Source: Arthrobacter sp. ES3-54 (GTDB lineage: Bacteria; Actinomycetota; Actinomycetes; Actinomycetales; Micrococcaceae). Taken from it: a stretch of 64,000 nt of DNA. A model generated the notes under the pieces. The model did no database searches and was not told where the DNA came from. It saw only the letters and a list, made by a program, of their open reading frames with translations. The position numbers and the translations under genes were made by a program. The number at the start of each line of letters is the position of its first letter. The stretch's first letter is position 1. This document shows positions 8,566 through 24,300 of this stretch, in pieces. The stretch is from positions 1-64,000 of the forward strand of contig NZ_JAQFIF010000005.1 of the NCBI RefSeq assembly GCF_029504395.1, written 5' to 3'.

Positions 8566-9303
8566 TCAGTTGTTGACGGGCACTCCGGCAGGCCAGGGCA
8601 GCAGTTGCGGAAGGTCCACGCCGTCGGCCGCGGCGGTGGCGCGCAGGCTGCCGAGGGTGGGGGTGCGGCCGGCGAGCCACGCGGCGATGTCCGTGAGCAT
8701 GCCGTTGATCACCGTCGATGTTCCGCCGCTCCCGATGGCCACCGCGGGCAGGCCGAGCGGCTGCAGCACGAAGCGCTGGCCCTCGGGCACCCGGGCCGAG
8801 AGGAAATCGAAGACGTGCCCGCAGAAAGGCCGGCTCCAGGTTTCCGGTCCGTGGCCGGTGCCGAGATCGGCCGCGTGGATGACGAGTTCGCGCCACAAGG
8901 CCAGGCCGCCGTCGAACACGACTCCCCCGCGGTAGGTGATGGGCTCGCGCCAGCCCGCAGCGTCGAGCGAGTCGAACGCGCGCAGGGCCCTGCCCAACGC
9001 TGCGTCGAGGTCGGCCCGGTGCTGAGCGAGTCTGTGGCTGGCGGCCATGTCGATGGCGCGGTTTCGCCCCTCGGAGCCGCCGTTGTAGAGTTCCACACTC
9101 TCACCGCGGGCGGCGTATTCGAGCTGTCGGCCCATCGCGTTGGCGATCCCGCAGATGTGGGCCAGCACGTGCCCGCGGCTCCAGCCGGGCAGTTCCGAGG
9201 GCGCTTTGATGTCCTGTTCCGTCAGTTTCCCGGCGATTCCGGCCACGACGTCGGCGGCGCGGTGCAGTTCTGTCCGAAGGTTCTCTGGTGTGATTGAGGT
9301 CAT
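8566..9303 (-). CDS. Maleylpyruvate isomerase-family mycothiol-dependent enzyme
   Basis: The 245-aa protein shows the DinB/MDMPI fold signature: an N-terminal helical domain with ELPGWSRGHVLAHIC, whose histidines would bind a metal, and the ELVIHAADL helix later. Members use mycothiol, the actinobacterial thiol, in transferase or isomerase reactions; the substrate here is unknown. The start is placed at the ATG at 9303 because AGGA lies 8 bases upstream; an ATG three codons earlier overlaps that site. It converges on ogt. Confidence 0.85.
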   Translation of the reverse strand: MTSITPENLRTELHRAADVVAGIAGKLTEQDIKAPSELPGWSRGHVLAHICGIANAMGRQLEYAARGESVELYNGGSEGRNRAIDMAASHRLAQHRADLDAALGRALRAFDSLDAAGWREPITYRGGVVFDGGLALWRELVIHAADLGTGHGPETWSRPFCGHVFDFLSARVPEGQRFVLQPLGLPAVAIGSGGTSTVINGMLTDIAAWLAGRTPTLGSLRATAAADGVDLPQLLPWPAGVPVNN

Positions 9304-9360
9304 GGCGCCCATCCTAAACCGAGCCGCCCAATTAACTCGGATTAACTGAGCGGAACCCGG

Positions 9361-9882
9361 TCAGCGGGGCGGGTAGCGGTGCCGGATGTGCCGGCGGTCA
9401 TGCCGGGCCTGCCAGAATTCGATTTCGCGGGGCCGGATGGCGTAGAGCTGCCAGTCCGGATTCTCGCCACCGTCTGCGCCCGGCCGGGCCTGCCAGTCCG
9501 CGGCCGAGGCCTCGGCTGACAGCTCCACGACGTCCCCGGCCACCCGCACCTGGCGGCCCTGCTGTTGCCAGAAGAAGTTCAGCGCCGCGTGCGGGTTGGC
9601 CGCGAGCTCCTGGCCCTTGCGGGATTCCCGGGAGGTCGCGAAGTGCCAGCCGTCGGCGTCGATGTCCTTCAGGATCAGCATCCGCGACGACGGCCGGCCC
9701 AGCTCATCGGCGGTGGCCAGGCTGCAGGCGTTGGGCTGCGGCACCCCGGCCTCCAGCGCCTCGGCCAGCCACAGCCGGAACAGCTCGGCCGGGTCCGTCG
9801 GCGCTGAGGCCGGATCGAAGTCCGGGAGCACTTCGGGGAAATCGGGCAGTGCACGGAGCATTTGCCGGAACGTTTCGCTCAT
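9361..9882 (-). CDS. Pyridoxamine 5'-phosphate oxidase family protein (PdxH-like)
   Basis: The 173-aa FMN-binding split-barrel protein resembles PdxH, which oxidises pyridoxine or pyridoxamine phosphate to PLP. Visible features are SRMLILKDID, the FATSRESRKGQEL segment that contacts FMN, and a C-terminal EFWQARHDRRHIRHRY tail like the substrate-binding end of PdxH. It is shorter than E. coli PdxH (about 218 aa), mainly at the N-terminus and in loops, so a related oxidoreductase role is possible. It stands alone, downstream of a long palindrome that follows argH. Confidence 0.8.
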   Translation of the reverse strand: MSETFRQMLRALPDFPEVLPDFDPASAPTDPAELFRLWLAEALEAGVPQPNACSLATADELGRPSSRMLILKDIDADGWHFATSRESRKGQELAANPHAALNFFWQQQGRQVRVAGDVVELSAEASAADWQARPGADGGENPDWQLYAIRPREIEFWQARHDRRHIRHRYPPR

Positions 9883-9900
9883 GTGCCTACCTTAAACGCA

Positions 9901-9959
9901 GCGAGATGGCATTTCGCGGCAATGTTTTTCGTAAACACTGCCGCGAAATGCCATCTCGC
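9901..9959 (-). repeat. 27-bp palindrome downstream of argH, possible terminator or dispersed repeat
   Basis: Arms 9901-9927 and 9933-9959 are complementary at 26 of 27 positions, with a 5-nt loop (TTCGT on plus). The single mismatch becomes a G-U pair in minus-strand RNA, the direction of the arg operon. The hairpin begins 16 bp past the argH stop. Only a weak T tract (GTTTAAG) follows, so termination is plausible but not certain. The element is less GC-rich than its flanks and looks like a mobile intergenic palindrome. Confidence 0.75.
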
Positions 9960-9975
9960 GTAGACGAAAGGGGAA

Positions 9976-12596
<2,621 letters not shown>

Positions 12597-12706
12597 GGAA
12601 ATGCTCCTTAGTTGTTTGGTGATGCTGTAAGTCTGGGAAAAATCTCTGTTGCAAGCCTGTCACAAGCCCGGGGCACCCGGCTCCTTGAAAGGCTCATGGT
12701 GTGGCG

Positions 12707-13237
12707 TTATTGGCCGGCTTCCTCGGCGAACTGCAGGAAGCGTGCGGCGATGTCCGCGCCGCCCAGGGGGTCCCGGGTGACAAGCAGGACGGTGTCGTCC
12801 CCGGCGATGGTGCCGAGGATCGAGGGCATCACGGAGTGGTCGATGGCGAGGGCAAGGAAGTTCGCGGCGCCCGGCGGAGTCCGGAGCACCACGAGGTTGG
12901 CCGAGGCCTCGGCAGTGACGAGCAGTTCCCCGCACAACCGGGTCAGCCGGGCGTCGAGGATTTCCTGCGTGACGCCGCTCCTGGCCGCCCGTTCGCCGCC
13001 CTCCCCGGGGACGGCGTAGACCAGCACGCCTTCCTTGCCACGGACCCGGACCGCGCCGAGTTCCACGAGGTCGCGGGAGAGCGTGGCCTGGGTGACCTGG
13101 ACGCCGTCGTCCGCGAGCAGCGCCGCGAGCTCGGCCTGGGAACGGACCGATTCGCCCGTCAGAATCGCCGTGATCCGTGCCTGCCGGGCTGTTTTGGTGG
13201 CCGGGCTGGCCCCCGGAGCGGCTGGCTGGACGGACAT
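12707..13237 (-). CDS. argR: Arginine repressor
   Basis: Hexameric arginine-dependent repressor of arginine genes. The 176-aa protein has an N-terminal winged helix (about 18-90, with SQAELAALL and the recognition segment TQATLSRDL) and a C-terminal arginine-binding oligomerisation domain containing [12 protein letters not shown]. Its ATG overlaps the argF stop as TGATG. Being inside the operon it represses, it should be autoregulated through the ARG-box-like sites upstream of argC. Confidence 0.95.
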   Translation of the reverse strand: MSVQPAAPGASPATKTARQARITAILTGESVRSQAELAALLADDGVQVTQATLSRDLVELGAVRVRGKEGVLVYAVPGEGGERAARSGVTQEILDARLTRLCGELLVTAEASANLVVLRTPPGAANFLALAIDHSVMPSILGTIAGDDTVLLVTRDPLGGADIAARFLQFAEEAGQ

Positions 13238-14262
13238 CAGGCCAAGCCGTCCACCGGTGCCAGCCCATCGACTGGTCCCAGCCCATCAACAACGGCCAGG
13301 CCGGAGCGGTGCATGAGCCAGGCCATGAGCGCCTTCTGGGCATGGAGCCGGTTTTCGGCCTCGTCCCAGACCACCGATTGCGGGCCGTCAATGACGTCCG
13401 CGGCGATCTCGTAGCCCCGGTAGGCCGGCAGGCAGTGGAGCACGACGGCGTCCGGCGCCGCGAGCTTCATCGCCGCGCTGTCCACGGAGTAGTCGCGGAA
13501 CAGCTTCATGCGCGCTTCCTTCTCCGCCTCCTGCCCCATGGACACCCACGTGTCGGTGGCGACGATGTCGGCGCCCAGGAGCGCCTCGGCGGCGTCGACC
13601 GTCACCAGCACCGAGCCGCCGGTCTCTGCGGCGCGGTCCTCGGCGGCGGCGATGATCTCCGCGGACGGCAGGTACCCGGCCGGCCCGGCGATCCGGACGT
13701 GCATGCCCGCCGTGACGCCGGCTAGCAGGTAGGAATTGGCCATGTTGTTGGCCGAGTCGCCCAGGTACGCCATGGTCAGGCCCTGGAGCGAGCCCTTGTG
13801 CTCCTTGACCGTCAAGAGATCGGCGAGGAGCTGGCACGGGTGGTAGTCATCGCACAGGGCGTTGATGACCGGAACGCGGGAGTTCGCGGCCATCGCGACC
13901 AGCCCGGCATGCGCGCCGGTGCGCCACACGATGGTGGACACCATGCGTTCGAGCACCCTGGCGGTGTCCTCGACCGATTCCTTGTGCCCGATCTGCGCCT
14001 CGCCGGGGTTGATGATGAGCGCGTTGCCGCCCATGTCCGCGATTCCGGTGGCGAAGGAGACTCTGGTCCGGGTGGAGGTCTTGTCGAAGATGACGGCCAC
14101 GGTCTGGCGGCCGCTGCCCGCCGCGGCGAAGGGCTGCACGCTGTAGGGCGCGGCCTTCATCCGGACGGCGAGCTCGAGGACCTCGGCCTGTTCGGCCGGG
14201 CTGAGGTCCGTGTCCTTGAGGAAGTGGCGGGTGGGCACTGATGTGGTCACGGCGGCGGTCAC
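13237..14262 (-). CDS. argF: Ornithine carbamoyltransferase
   Basis: Forms citrulline from ornithine and carbamoyl phosphate. The 341-aa protein has the carbamoyl-phosphate motif STRTR (about 62-66), DDYHPCQ, and the HCLP ornithine loop near 285. It ends in an unusual repetitive tail, with the VDGL motif three times (last 18 residues), encoded by imperfect direct repeats at 13237-13290; this lies beyond the conserved domain. The start is GTG at 14262, overlapping the argD stop as GTGA. Confidence 0.96.
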   Translation of the reverse strand: MTAAVTTSVPTRHFLKDTDLSPAEQAEVLELAVRMKAAPYSVQPFAAAGSGRQTVAVIFDKTSTRTRVSFATGIADMGGNALIINPGEAQIGHKESVEDTARVLERMVSTIVWRTGAHAGLVAMAANSRVPVINALCDDYHPCQLLADLLTVKEHKGSLQGLTMAYLGDSANNMANSYLLAGVTAGMHVRIAGPAGYLPSAEIIAAAEDRAAETGGSVLVTVDAAEALLGADIVATDTWVSMGQEAEKEARMKLFRDYSVDSAAMKLAAPDAVVLHCLPAYRGYEIAADVIDGPQSVVWDEAENRLHAQKALMAWLMHRSGLAVVDGLGPVDGLAPVDGLA

Positions 14263-15680
14263 TTGGCGTCCTTTGCGGCGTTGTTACTGGAAGTGGCGGG
14301 CTGTTCGGCCTGCTGGTCGGCGGTCTTTTCGGCAGCGACCTTTGCGGTTTCGAGCAACGCGGGCAGCGCGGCCAGGAAACGGTCGGCCTGTTCGGTGGTC
14401 AGGATCAGCGGCGGCGCGAGACGGATGGTGCGCGGGCCCGGGCTGTTGACGATGAACCCGGCGTCGAGCCCGGCGGTGACGACGCCGGGGGCGACGTCAC
14501 CGTCGAGGTCGAAGCCGATCAGCAGCCCCTCGCCGCGGACCTCGGTGACGCCGGCGATTCCGGCGAGGCCGGTGCGCAGGTGCTCCCCCATGCTCCGGAC
14601 GTGCGCCAGGATGTCCTGGCTTTCAAGGACGTGCAGGGTGGCGAGGGCGGCCGCGGTGGCCACTGGGTTGCCGCCAAAGGTGGTCCCGTGCTGGCCGGCG
14701 GTCAGCAGGGCGGACGTTTCCGGTCCGAACGTCACGAGCGCGCCGACCGGGAAGCCGCCGCCGAGGCCCTTCGCGAGGGTCACGGCGTCGGGCACGATTC
14801 CGGCGTCCTCACTGGCCAGCCATTTGCCGGTACGGCCGATGCCGGTCTGGACCTCGTCGAGGATCAGCAGGGCGCCGGCCGCGCTGGTGGCCTCCCGGGC
14901 GGCCTTGAGGTAGCCGGCGGGCAGCGGCCGGACGCCGGCCTCGCCCTGGATCGGTTCGAGGAAGACGGCGGCGGTGGTCTCATCCACGGCGGCGAGCAGG
15001 GCCTCGATGTCACCGAACGGGACATGCACGACGCCGCCGGGCAGCGGTGCGAACGGCGCCCGGTATGCCTCCTTCGCCGTCAGCGCGAGGGCACCCATGG
15101 TGCGCCCGTGGAAGGCGCCTTCGAGCGCGATGATCTTGGTGCGCGGCTGTTCGGCACTGTCCGCGCCTGCGCCCGTTGTGCTGGCGCCCGTGTTCCGGCG
15201 CGCCAGCTTGAAGGCCGCCTCAACGGCCTCGGTGCCGGAGTTGGCGAAGAACACCTTGGAGCCGGCCGGCGCCTTGGAAAGTTCCAGCAGCTTCTCGGCC
15301 AGGGCGATCTGGGTGGGGCTGGTGAAGAAGTTCGAGACGTGGCCCAGGGTGGCGAGCTGGCTGGAGATCACCGACGTGACGAACGGGTGGGCGTGGCCGA
15401 GGGCGTTCACGGCGATGCCGCCGAGCAGGTCCAGGTACTCCTTGCCGTCGGCGTCCCACACGAGGCAGCCGGCGCCGCGGACCAGGACCCGCTGCGGGGT
15501 GCCGAAGACACCCAGCAGGGAGGACGAGTAGCGGGAGAGCCACTCGGCTCCGCTACTCTTTCCAGTCATAACGGAAGCTGTGGGGGCCGAGCCTGCGATG
15601 GGGGCCCGGGTGTGGTCGGGCACCGCGAAGCGGGCGGGGGCCCCATCGCCGGTCGGACTCACGCCTACAGTTTCGTTCAT
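14259..15680 (-). CDS. argD: Acetylornithine aminotransferase
   Basis: PLP enzyme of fold type I that converts N-acetylglutamate semialdehyde to N-acetylornithine. The 473-aa protein is longer than usual (about 400), because of an unconserved first 40 residues and a C-terminal tail of about 25 residues rich in Ala, Gln and Lys. Core motifs are [26 protein letters not shown] and the PLP-lysine region [11 protein letters not shown]. The start at 15680 overlaps the argB stop; an internal ATG ([10 protein letters not shown], residue 38) could also be used. Confidence 0.95.
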   Translation of the reverse strand: MNETVGVSPTGDGAPARFAVPDHTRAPIAGSAPTASVMTGKSSGAEWLSRYSSSLLGVFGTPQRVLVRGAGCLVWDADGKEYLDLLGGIAVNALGHAHPFVTSVISSQLATLGHVSNFFTSPTQIALAEKLLELSKAPAGSKVFFANSGTEAVEAAFKLARRNTGASTTGAGADSAEQPRTKIIALEGAFHGRTMGALALTAKEAYRAPFAPLPGGVVHVPFGDIEALLAAVDETTAAVFLEPIQGEAGVRPLPAGYLKAAREATSAAGALLILDEVQTGIGRTGKWLASEDAGIVPDAVTLAKGLGGGFPVGALVTFGPETSALLTAGQHGTTFGGNPVATAAALATLHVLESQDILAHVRSMGEHLRTGLAGIAGVTEVRGEGLLIGFDLDGDVAPGVVTAGLDAGFIVNSPGPRTIRLAPPLILTTEQADRFLAALPALLETAKVAAEKTADQQAEQPATSSNNAAKDAK

Positions 15681-16609
15681 GCGTTCACTTCCTCGTCAGG
15701 AACGACCTGAGTGCCGATGCCGGCGGTCGTGAAGGTTTCCAGGAGCATCGAGTGCGGCAGGCGGCCGTCCACGATGTGGGCGCGCTCGACGCCGTCGTCA
15801 ATCGCCTTCAGGCAGGCCGCCATTTTCGGGATCATGCCGGACTCAAGGCGCGGCAGCATCTCGCGCAGCTCCGAAGCCGTCAGCGACGAGATGAGCGATG
15901 ACCTGTCCGGCCAGTTGGCGTAGAGGCCTTCGACATCGGTCAGGATGACCAGCTTGGATGCACCCAGGGCCGACGCGACCGCCGCCGCCGCCGTGTCCGC
16001 GTTGACATTTAGTACCTGCCCGGTGGTGGATCCGTCTGCGGAGATCTCCGGGGCAACGGTGGAGACAACCGGGATCCGGCCGGCCGCGAGGATGTCGACG
16101 ATCCCTTCGGGGTTCACCCCGACCACCTCGCCGACCAGGCCCAGGTCCACCTCCTCGCCGTCCACCACGGTGCCCGTGCGGACGGCGCGGAGCAGTCCGC
16201 CGTCCTCGCCGGACATGCCGACGGCGTAAGGGCCGTGGGAGTTGATCAGGCCCACGAGCTCACGCCCCACCTGCCCGGTGAGGACCATCCGGACCACGTC
16301 CATGGCCTCGGGCGTGGTGACGCGCAGCCCGCCCTTGAACTCGGACTCGATGCCCAGCCGGCTGAGCATGGCGTTGATCTGCGGGCCGCCGCCGTGCACC
16401 ACCACGGGGTGGATGCCGACGTGGTGCAGGAACACGACGTCTTCGGCGAAGGCGCGGCGGAGCTCGTCGTTGACCATGGCGTTGCCGCCGTACTTGATCA
16501 CCATGGTGCTGCCGGCAAAGCGCTGGATCCAGGGCAACGCCTCGATCAACGTGGCGGCTTTGTCCCGGGCGTCCGACTGGGACGTGGTCTCGCGGGTCTG
16601 GGTGTTCAT
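15677..16609 (-). CDS. argB: Acetylglutamate kinase
   Basis: Phosphorylates N-acetylglutamate, usually the arginine-inhibited step. The 310-aa protein has [20 protein letters not shown] and a C-terminal SGMIPKM segment of amino acid kinases. The N-terminal helix before the kinase fold (LPWIQRFAG) is the element that makes hexameric, arginine-sensitive ArgB enzymes, so feedback inhibition is likely. ATG at 16609 has AAGGA upstream. A 43-bp gap separates it from argJ, the largest gap within argCJBDFR. Confidence 0.97.
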   Translation of the reverse strand: MNTQTRETTSQSDARDKAATLIEALPWIQRFAGSTMVIKYGGNAMVNDELRRAFAEDVVFLHHVGIHPVVVHGGGPQINAMLSRLGIESEFKGGLRVTTPEAMDVVRMVLTGQVGRELVGLINSHGPYAVGMSGEDGGLLRAVRTGTVVDGEEVDLGLVGEVVGVNPEGIVDILAAGRIPVVSTVAPEISADGSTTGQVLNVNADTAAAAVASALGASKLVILTDVEGLYANWPDRSSLISSLTASELREMLPRLESGMIPKMAACLKAIDDGVERAHIVDGRLPHSMLLETFTTAGIGTQVVPDEEVNA

Positions 16610-16652
16610 GATCGTCCTTCTGTTCGTCCTTCCTGTGCCTTCCCCGGGGGGG

Positions 16653-19048
<2,396 letters not shown>

Positions 19049-19050
19049 CT

Positions 19051-20142
19051 ATGACCACTACGCTCACCACCCCAGAGCGCCCTAAATCGCGAGTCAGGCA
19101 ACCCAACGCCGTCGTTCTCAGCTATTCGGAGCTGCTCAAGACCGTGAAGGCCGCCGGTCTCCTGGAACGCCGTGTCGGCTTCTACATCACCGTGTTTTCG
19201 GTGCTCGCCCTCCTGATGGCCGCCACCTGGTTCGGGTTCGCGCTGATCGGTGACAGCTGGTTCCAGCTCCTGATCGCCGCCGCCCTGGGCATAATTTGCA
19301 CGCAGCTGAGCTTCCTGGCCCACGAGGCCGGGCACCGGCAGATCTTCGCGTCCCGCCGCGCCAACGACTGGGCCGCACGGCTGCTCGCCACATCCGTGGC
19401 CGGCATCAGCTACTCCTGGTGGGAGCAGAAGCACGGCGCGCACCACAATCACCCGAACGTCATTTCCAAGGACCCGGACATCGCGCCCGGCCCCATCGCC
19501 TTCCACGCCGAAGCCGTAGCCGACCGCCAGGGGCGCCTCGCGTTTCTGACCCGCAAGCAGGGCTGGTTCTTCTTCCCGCTCCTGTTCCTGGTGGGCCTGG
19601 GCCTCCAGATCGATTCCGTGAAATTCATCGTGCGCCGCGCCAAGGTCACGCACCGCTGGGTTGAAATCCCGATCCTCGCCGTCCGGCTGAGCCTCCTGCC
19701 GGTTCTCGCCTTCTCCTTCCTGCCGCTGGGCATGGCATTCGCCTTCATCGGCGTCCAGCTGGCCGTGTTCGGCTTCTACATGGGCGCGTCCTTCGCACCG
19801 AACCACAAGGGCATGCCGGTACTGCCGGCGGACAGCCGTGTCGACTTCTTCAGCCGCCAGGTCCTGACGTCCCGGAACATCTCGGGCGGCCGCTTCATGG
19901 ACATCCTGCTCGGCGGCCTCAACCGCCAGGCAGAACACCACCTCTTCCCGGACATGGCCCGCCCCCAGCTGGACAAGGCCGCCAAGATCGTCCGCGAATA
20001 CTGCGCCAAGCACCAGGTCCCGTACACGGAAACCACGCTGATGCAGTCGTACGCCATCATCGTCCGCTACCTCAACGACGTCGGACTCGCCGCGGGCCGT
20101 CACTTCGAATGCCCGATGGCAACGGTCACGCGCCGCTACTAA
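19051..20142 (+). CDS. Membrane fatty acid desaturase
   Basis: Di-iron acyl lipid or acyl-CoA desaturase in the cytoplasmic membrane. The 363-aa protein has the three histidine boxes HEAGH (91-95), HGAHHNH (128-134) and QAEHH (293-297). The last, with Gln first, is typical of front-end or delta-5/6-like enzymes. Hydrophobic stretches near 43-85 and 170-260 fit four membrane spans. It is transcribed divergently from argC across about 200 bp. Its role is probably adjustment of membrane fluidity; the position of the double bond cannot be told from sequence alone. Confidence 0.9.
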   Translation: MTTTLTTPERPKSRVRQPNAVVLSYSELLKTVKAAGLLERRVGFYITVFSVLALLMAATWFGFALIGDSWFQLLIAAALGIICTQLSFLAHEAGHRQIFASRRANDWAARLLATSVAGISYSWWEQKHGAHHNHPNVISKDPDIAPGPIAFHAEAVADRQGRLAFLTRKQGWFFFPLLFLVGLGLQIDSVKFIVRRAKVTHRWVEIPILAVRLSLLPVLAFSFLPLGMAFAFIGVQLAVFGFYMGASFAPNHKGMPVLPADSRVDFFSRQVLTSRNISGGRFMDILLGGLNRQAEHHLFPDMARPQLDKAAKIVREYCAKHQVPYTETTLMQSYAIIVRYLNDVGLAAGRHFECPMATVTRRY

Positions 20143-20246
20143 AGGACGCATCACCCCGGGGGCCACGCAGGATCCGCCGCGTTTGGACGGCGTCCCGTGA
20201 AGGCGTCCGGCGAAGCATCTCGTGACGGTCGGTTACGGACCGCCCC

Positions 20247-20275
20247 TTCATGGTTACCGCCAGTGTCCCTAGGAT
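20247..20275 (+). promoter_or_regulatory. Sigma-A-like promoter of the quinone reductase gene
   Basis: TTCATG (20247-20252) and TAGGAT (20270-20275) are separated by 17 bp, giving a start near 20282 and a leader of about 40 nt that contains the AAAGGAG ribosome site. It lies in the 180-bp gap after the desaturase gene, where nothing else was recognised. Confidence 0.5.
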
Positions 20276-20324
20276 GGACCCAGGGACCGGGACAGACTTT
20301 CCCGCCCGGAAAAGGAGCCACATG

Positions 20325-21287
20325 ATGCACGCAATCGTCGCCCGCCAGGCCGGGGGTCCCGAGGTCCTGGAGCTCGACAAAACAGCCCGCCCCGTTCCCG
20401 GGCCGGGCCAGCTGCTCGTCAAGGTCGCCGCCGCGGGCGTGAACTTCATCGACACCTACAAGCGCAGCGGCATCTACAAGGTCAGCTACCCCTTCACGCC
20501 CGGCTCCGAGGCCGCCGGCACCGTGGAGGAGGTCGGCGACGCCGTCACCGGGTTCGCTCCCGGCGACCGGGTGGCCACGGCCGAGGGCGCTGACTGCTAC
20601 GCCGGCTATGCACTCGTCGACGAGGACAAGGCCCTGCCGGTTCCCGACGGCCTGGACGACTTCACCGCCGCGGCCCTGCCGCTGCAGGGCGTGACGGCTC
20701 ACTACCTCATCAACTCCACCTTCAAGGTGGAGCCCGGCCACACGGTCCTGGTCCACGCCGGCGCCGGCGGCGTCGGGCTCCTGATGATCCAGCTGCTCAA
20801 GGCCAAGGGCGCCCATGTCATCACCACCGTGTCGACGGACGAGAAAGAGCAGCTGGCCCGCGACGCCGGGGCCGCCCACGTACTGCGCTACGACGGTTTC
20901 GCCGCGCGGGTCCGGGATTTGACCAACGGCACCGGCGCTGACGTGGTGTACGACGGCGTCGGAAAAGACACCTTCGACGCCTCCCTGGCGTCGCTGCGCA
21001 TCCGGGGCATGCTGGTGCTCTTCGGCGGAGCGTCCGGCCCGGTCCCGCCGTTCGACCCGCAGCGGCTCAACGCCGGTGGCTCGCTGTACCTCACGCGGCC
21101 GACCATGGGCCACTACCTGCGCGACGCCCGGGAACGCCGCTGGCGCTCCGACGAAGTCTTTGCCGCCGCCGCCGAGGGCAGCCTCAAGGTCCGGATCGGC
21201 GCCCGCTACTCCCTCGCCGAGGCAGCCCGTGCCCACGATGACCTTGAACAGCGCCGCACCACCGGCAAGGTCATTCTGGTCCCCTAG
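20325..21287 (+). CDS. NADPH:quinone oxidoreductase, zinc-independent MDR family
   Basis: The 320-aa medium-chain dehydrogenase/reductase has the GroES-like N-terminal half and an NADPH-binding half with HAGAGGVGLLMIQL. It lacks the catalytic zinc cysteine pattern, so it belongs with quinone reductases (QorA type), which reduce quinones or other electrophilic carbonyls. Two adjacent ATGs (20322 and 20325) follow AAAGGAG; the second has the better spacing. It is followed after 65 bp by the NRPS gene on the same strand, but no functional link is evident. Confidence 0.9.
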   Translation: MHAIVARQAGGPEVLELDKTARPVPGPGQLLVKVAAAGVNFIDTYKRSGIYKVSYPFTPGSEAAGTVEEVGDAVTGFAPGDRVATAEGADCYAGYALVDEDKALPVPDGLDDFTAAALPLQGVTAHYLINSTFKVEPGHTVLVHAGAGGVGLLMIQLLKAKGAHVITTVSTDEKEQLARDAGAAHVLRYDGFAARVRDLTNGTGADVVYDGVGKDTFDASLASLRIRGMLVLFGGASGPVPPFDPQRLNAGGSLYLTRPTMGHYLRDARERRWRSDEVFAAAAEGSLKVRIGARYSLAEAARAHDDLEQRRTTGKVILVP

Positions 21288-21352
21288 GCCGCACGGTCCC
21301 CTAAGCCGCACGGCAACACCATCCGTTCATCTCCTGCAGGGACAATGCGCCA

Positions 21353-24300
21353 GTGACCGAGCAACGACTGACCCCGAGTGAAGCCCCCGACGCCGGTACG
21401 GTGCAGAGTCTTCCCGCAACCCGCGCCACCGTCTACGAGCCGCAGTTGCCGGGCGCACTCTCCGCCCCGGCGGAGCGGACGCTCATCGACATCCTCCGCG
21501 ATACCGCCTCCCGGTTCCCGGATGCTTCCGCCCTCGACGACGGCCACCGCTCGCTCAGTTACGCCCAGCTCATGGGCGACGTCCGGGCAACCGCGAGGAA
21601 TCTGCACCTCGCCGGGCTGGGTGCCGGAGACAAGATCGGCGTCCGGATCCCGTCCGGCACCAACGAACTCTACGTCTCGATCCTGGCGGTAATGCTGGTC
21701 GGTGCGGCCTACGTCCCGGTGGACGCCGACGATCCGGATGAGCGGGCCAAACTGGTCTTCGGCGAGGCCAGGGTGGCCGGCATCCTCCGCGCCGGCGGGA
21801 AGATCGTCACGGACAGCAACCACCCCCGGCCGTTCCCCGGCGCCAGGCCGCCCGGCCCCGACGACGACGCGTGGGTCATCTTCACGTCCGGCTCCACCGG
21901 CACACCCAAGGGCGTCGCGGTCCAGCACCGCTCGGCCGCCGCGTTCGTGGACGCCGAGGCCCGCATCTTCCTGCAGGGCGATCCGGTGGGCCCGCAGGAC
22001 CGGGTGCTGGCCGGCTTGTCCGTTGCCTTCGATGCCTCCTGCGAGGAAATGTGGCTCGCGTGGCGCCACGGTGCCTGCCTTGTTCCGGCACCCCGGGCGC
22101 TGGTCCGGACCGGGATGGACCTGGGCCCCTGGCTCATCAGCCACGGCATCACCGTGGTCTCCACCGTCCCCACGCTCGCCGCGCTCTGGCCCGTGGAATC
22201 GCTGGAAAGCGTCCGGCTGCTCATCTTCGGCGGGGAGGCGTGTCCGCCGGACCTGGCCGAGCGGCTCGCCGTCGAAGGACGCGAAGTATGGAATACCTAC
22301 GGGCCCACCGAGGCCACCGTGGTTGCGTGTGCCGCGCGGCTCGGCGCGCCCGGCCCCGTCCGGATCGGCCTGCCGCTGGATGGCTGGGACCTCGCCGTCG
22401 TCGACGCCGATTCGCTGCCCGTCGCCGAAGGCGAGGTGGGCGAACTGATCATCGGCGGTGTGGGGCTGGCCCGGTACCTTGACCCGGTCAAGGACGCGGA
22501 AAAATACGCCCCCATGCCGTCCCTGGCATGGCCGCGCGCCTACCGCTCCGGCGACCTCGTCAGGTACGAAGCAGCAGGCCTCATCTTCCAGGGCCGCGCC
22601 GATGAACAGGTCAAGCTCGGCGGCCGCCGGATCGAACTCGGAGAAATCGACGCCGCCCTGCAGTCGCTGCCGGACGTCGCCGGCGCCGCCGCCGCGGTGC
22701 AGACCACCGCGGCCGGCAACCAGATCCTGGTCGGCTACCTGGCCGCAGTATCGGGCCGGGACATCGACCTCGCGGCCGCGCGCGAACTGCTGGGCGAGAG
22801 CCTGCCCGCGCCCCTCATCCCGCTGCTGACGCTCGTTGATTCGCTGCCGACCAAGACCAGCGGCAAAGTGGACCGCCATGCCCTGCCCTGGCCGCTCAGC
22901 GGAACAGGAGCTGCCGAGGCCGCAGGTGCCCCGCTGAACCTGCCCGATGACGCGCAGTGGATCGTGGAACAGTGGAGCGCCGTGCTGGGAAGCCCGGTCA
23001 CCAGCCTCGACGCCGATTTCTTCGCCTACGGCGGCGGCTCGCTGGCCGCTGCACAGCTCGTATCCGCCCTGCGCGTCCGCTACCCCACCATCACGGTCGC
23101 CGATATCTACGCGACACCCCGGGTGGGCGCCCTGGTGGACGAGGCGCGGCAGTCACTCCCGGAGGGCGGAATGATCGCTGCCCAGGAGCGCACCGTCCGG
23201 CCCACCGCGCGGAAGTCCCAGGCCTTCCAGACGCTCCTTGGCGTTCCCCTGCACATCCTGGTCGGCATGCGCTGGCTGACCTACCTGATGGCCGCCAACA
23301 ATCTCCTGGCCGCCTTCGCCGGATTCAGCGCCGCGCCGACCATCTCGTGGTGGTGGGTGGGCGCGTCCTGGCTGGTCTTTGTCAGCCCGGCCGGGCGGAT
23401 GCTGATCTCCGTTGCCGCCGCCCGCCTCCTGCTCCGCAACGTCGTGCCCGGCACGTATCCACGCTCCGGGCGGGTGCACCTCAGGCTCTGGCTCGCGGAA
23501 CAGATCCAGGACCTCGCCGGCGCCATCAGCCTGGCCAGCGCGCCCTGGGTGCCCTACTACGCCAAGGCGCTCGGCGCGAAGATCGGCGAGAACGTCCAGC
23601 TGCACTCGCTCCCGCCCGTCACCGGGCTGCTGTCCCTGGGCGCCGGATCCAACATCGAGCCTGAAGTCGATCTGTCCGGCTGGTGGATCGACGGCGACCG
23701 CGTCCACATCGGCGCCATCCGGATTGGCGCCGGCGCCAGCGTCGGAGCCCGCAGCACGCTCATGCCGGGTGCCACCGTGGGTGCCGGGGCGCAGGTGGAG
23801 CCGGGCTCCGCGGTGATCGGGAAGGTCAAGGCAGGGCAGCTGGTGGCCGGGTCACCGGCCGAGCGCCGCGGCAAGGCGCGGCATTCGTGGCCGGACTCCC
23901 CGCCCGAGCACCGGCTGATCGGCCGGCTGTGGTTCGCGGGCTTCGCCGCGGCATCCGCCGTGCTGGCGCTCATCCCCTATGTCTCCGCCGCCGTCGCGGC
24001 CTTCGTGATTTTCGCGTTCATCCAAGGCAGCTCCTCCCTGCCCGCGGCCCTGCCCGGCATCGTGCTCTCGATCCCCCTGGCGGCGCTGGCATGGTTCCTG
24101 ACCAACCTGCTGCTGATCCTGGCCACGACGAGGCTCCTCAGCGTCGGCCTCGCAGAAGGCTACTACCGGGTCCGGAGCCGGATCGGATGGCAAGTTTGGG
24201 CGACCGAGCGCGTTCTGGACCTGGCCCGGGATCTGCTGTTCCCGGTCTACGCCAGCCTCTTTACGCCGGTCTGGCTGCGGCTCCTCGGCGCGAAGGTCGG

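Noticed and set aside
12597-12706. Separate ArgR operator before argG
   Set aside because: No TATGCATA-like palindrome or promoter pair was found; argG is probably read from the argC promoter.
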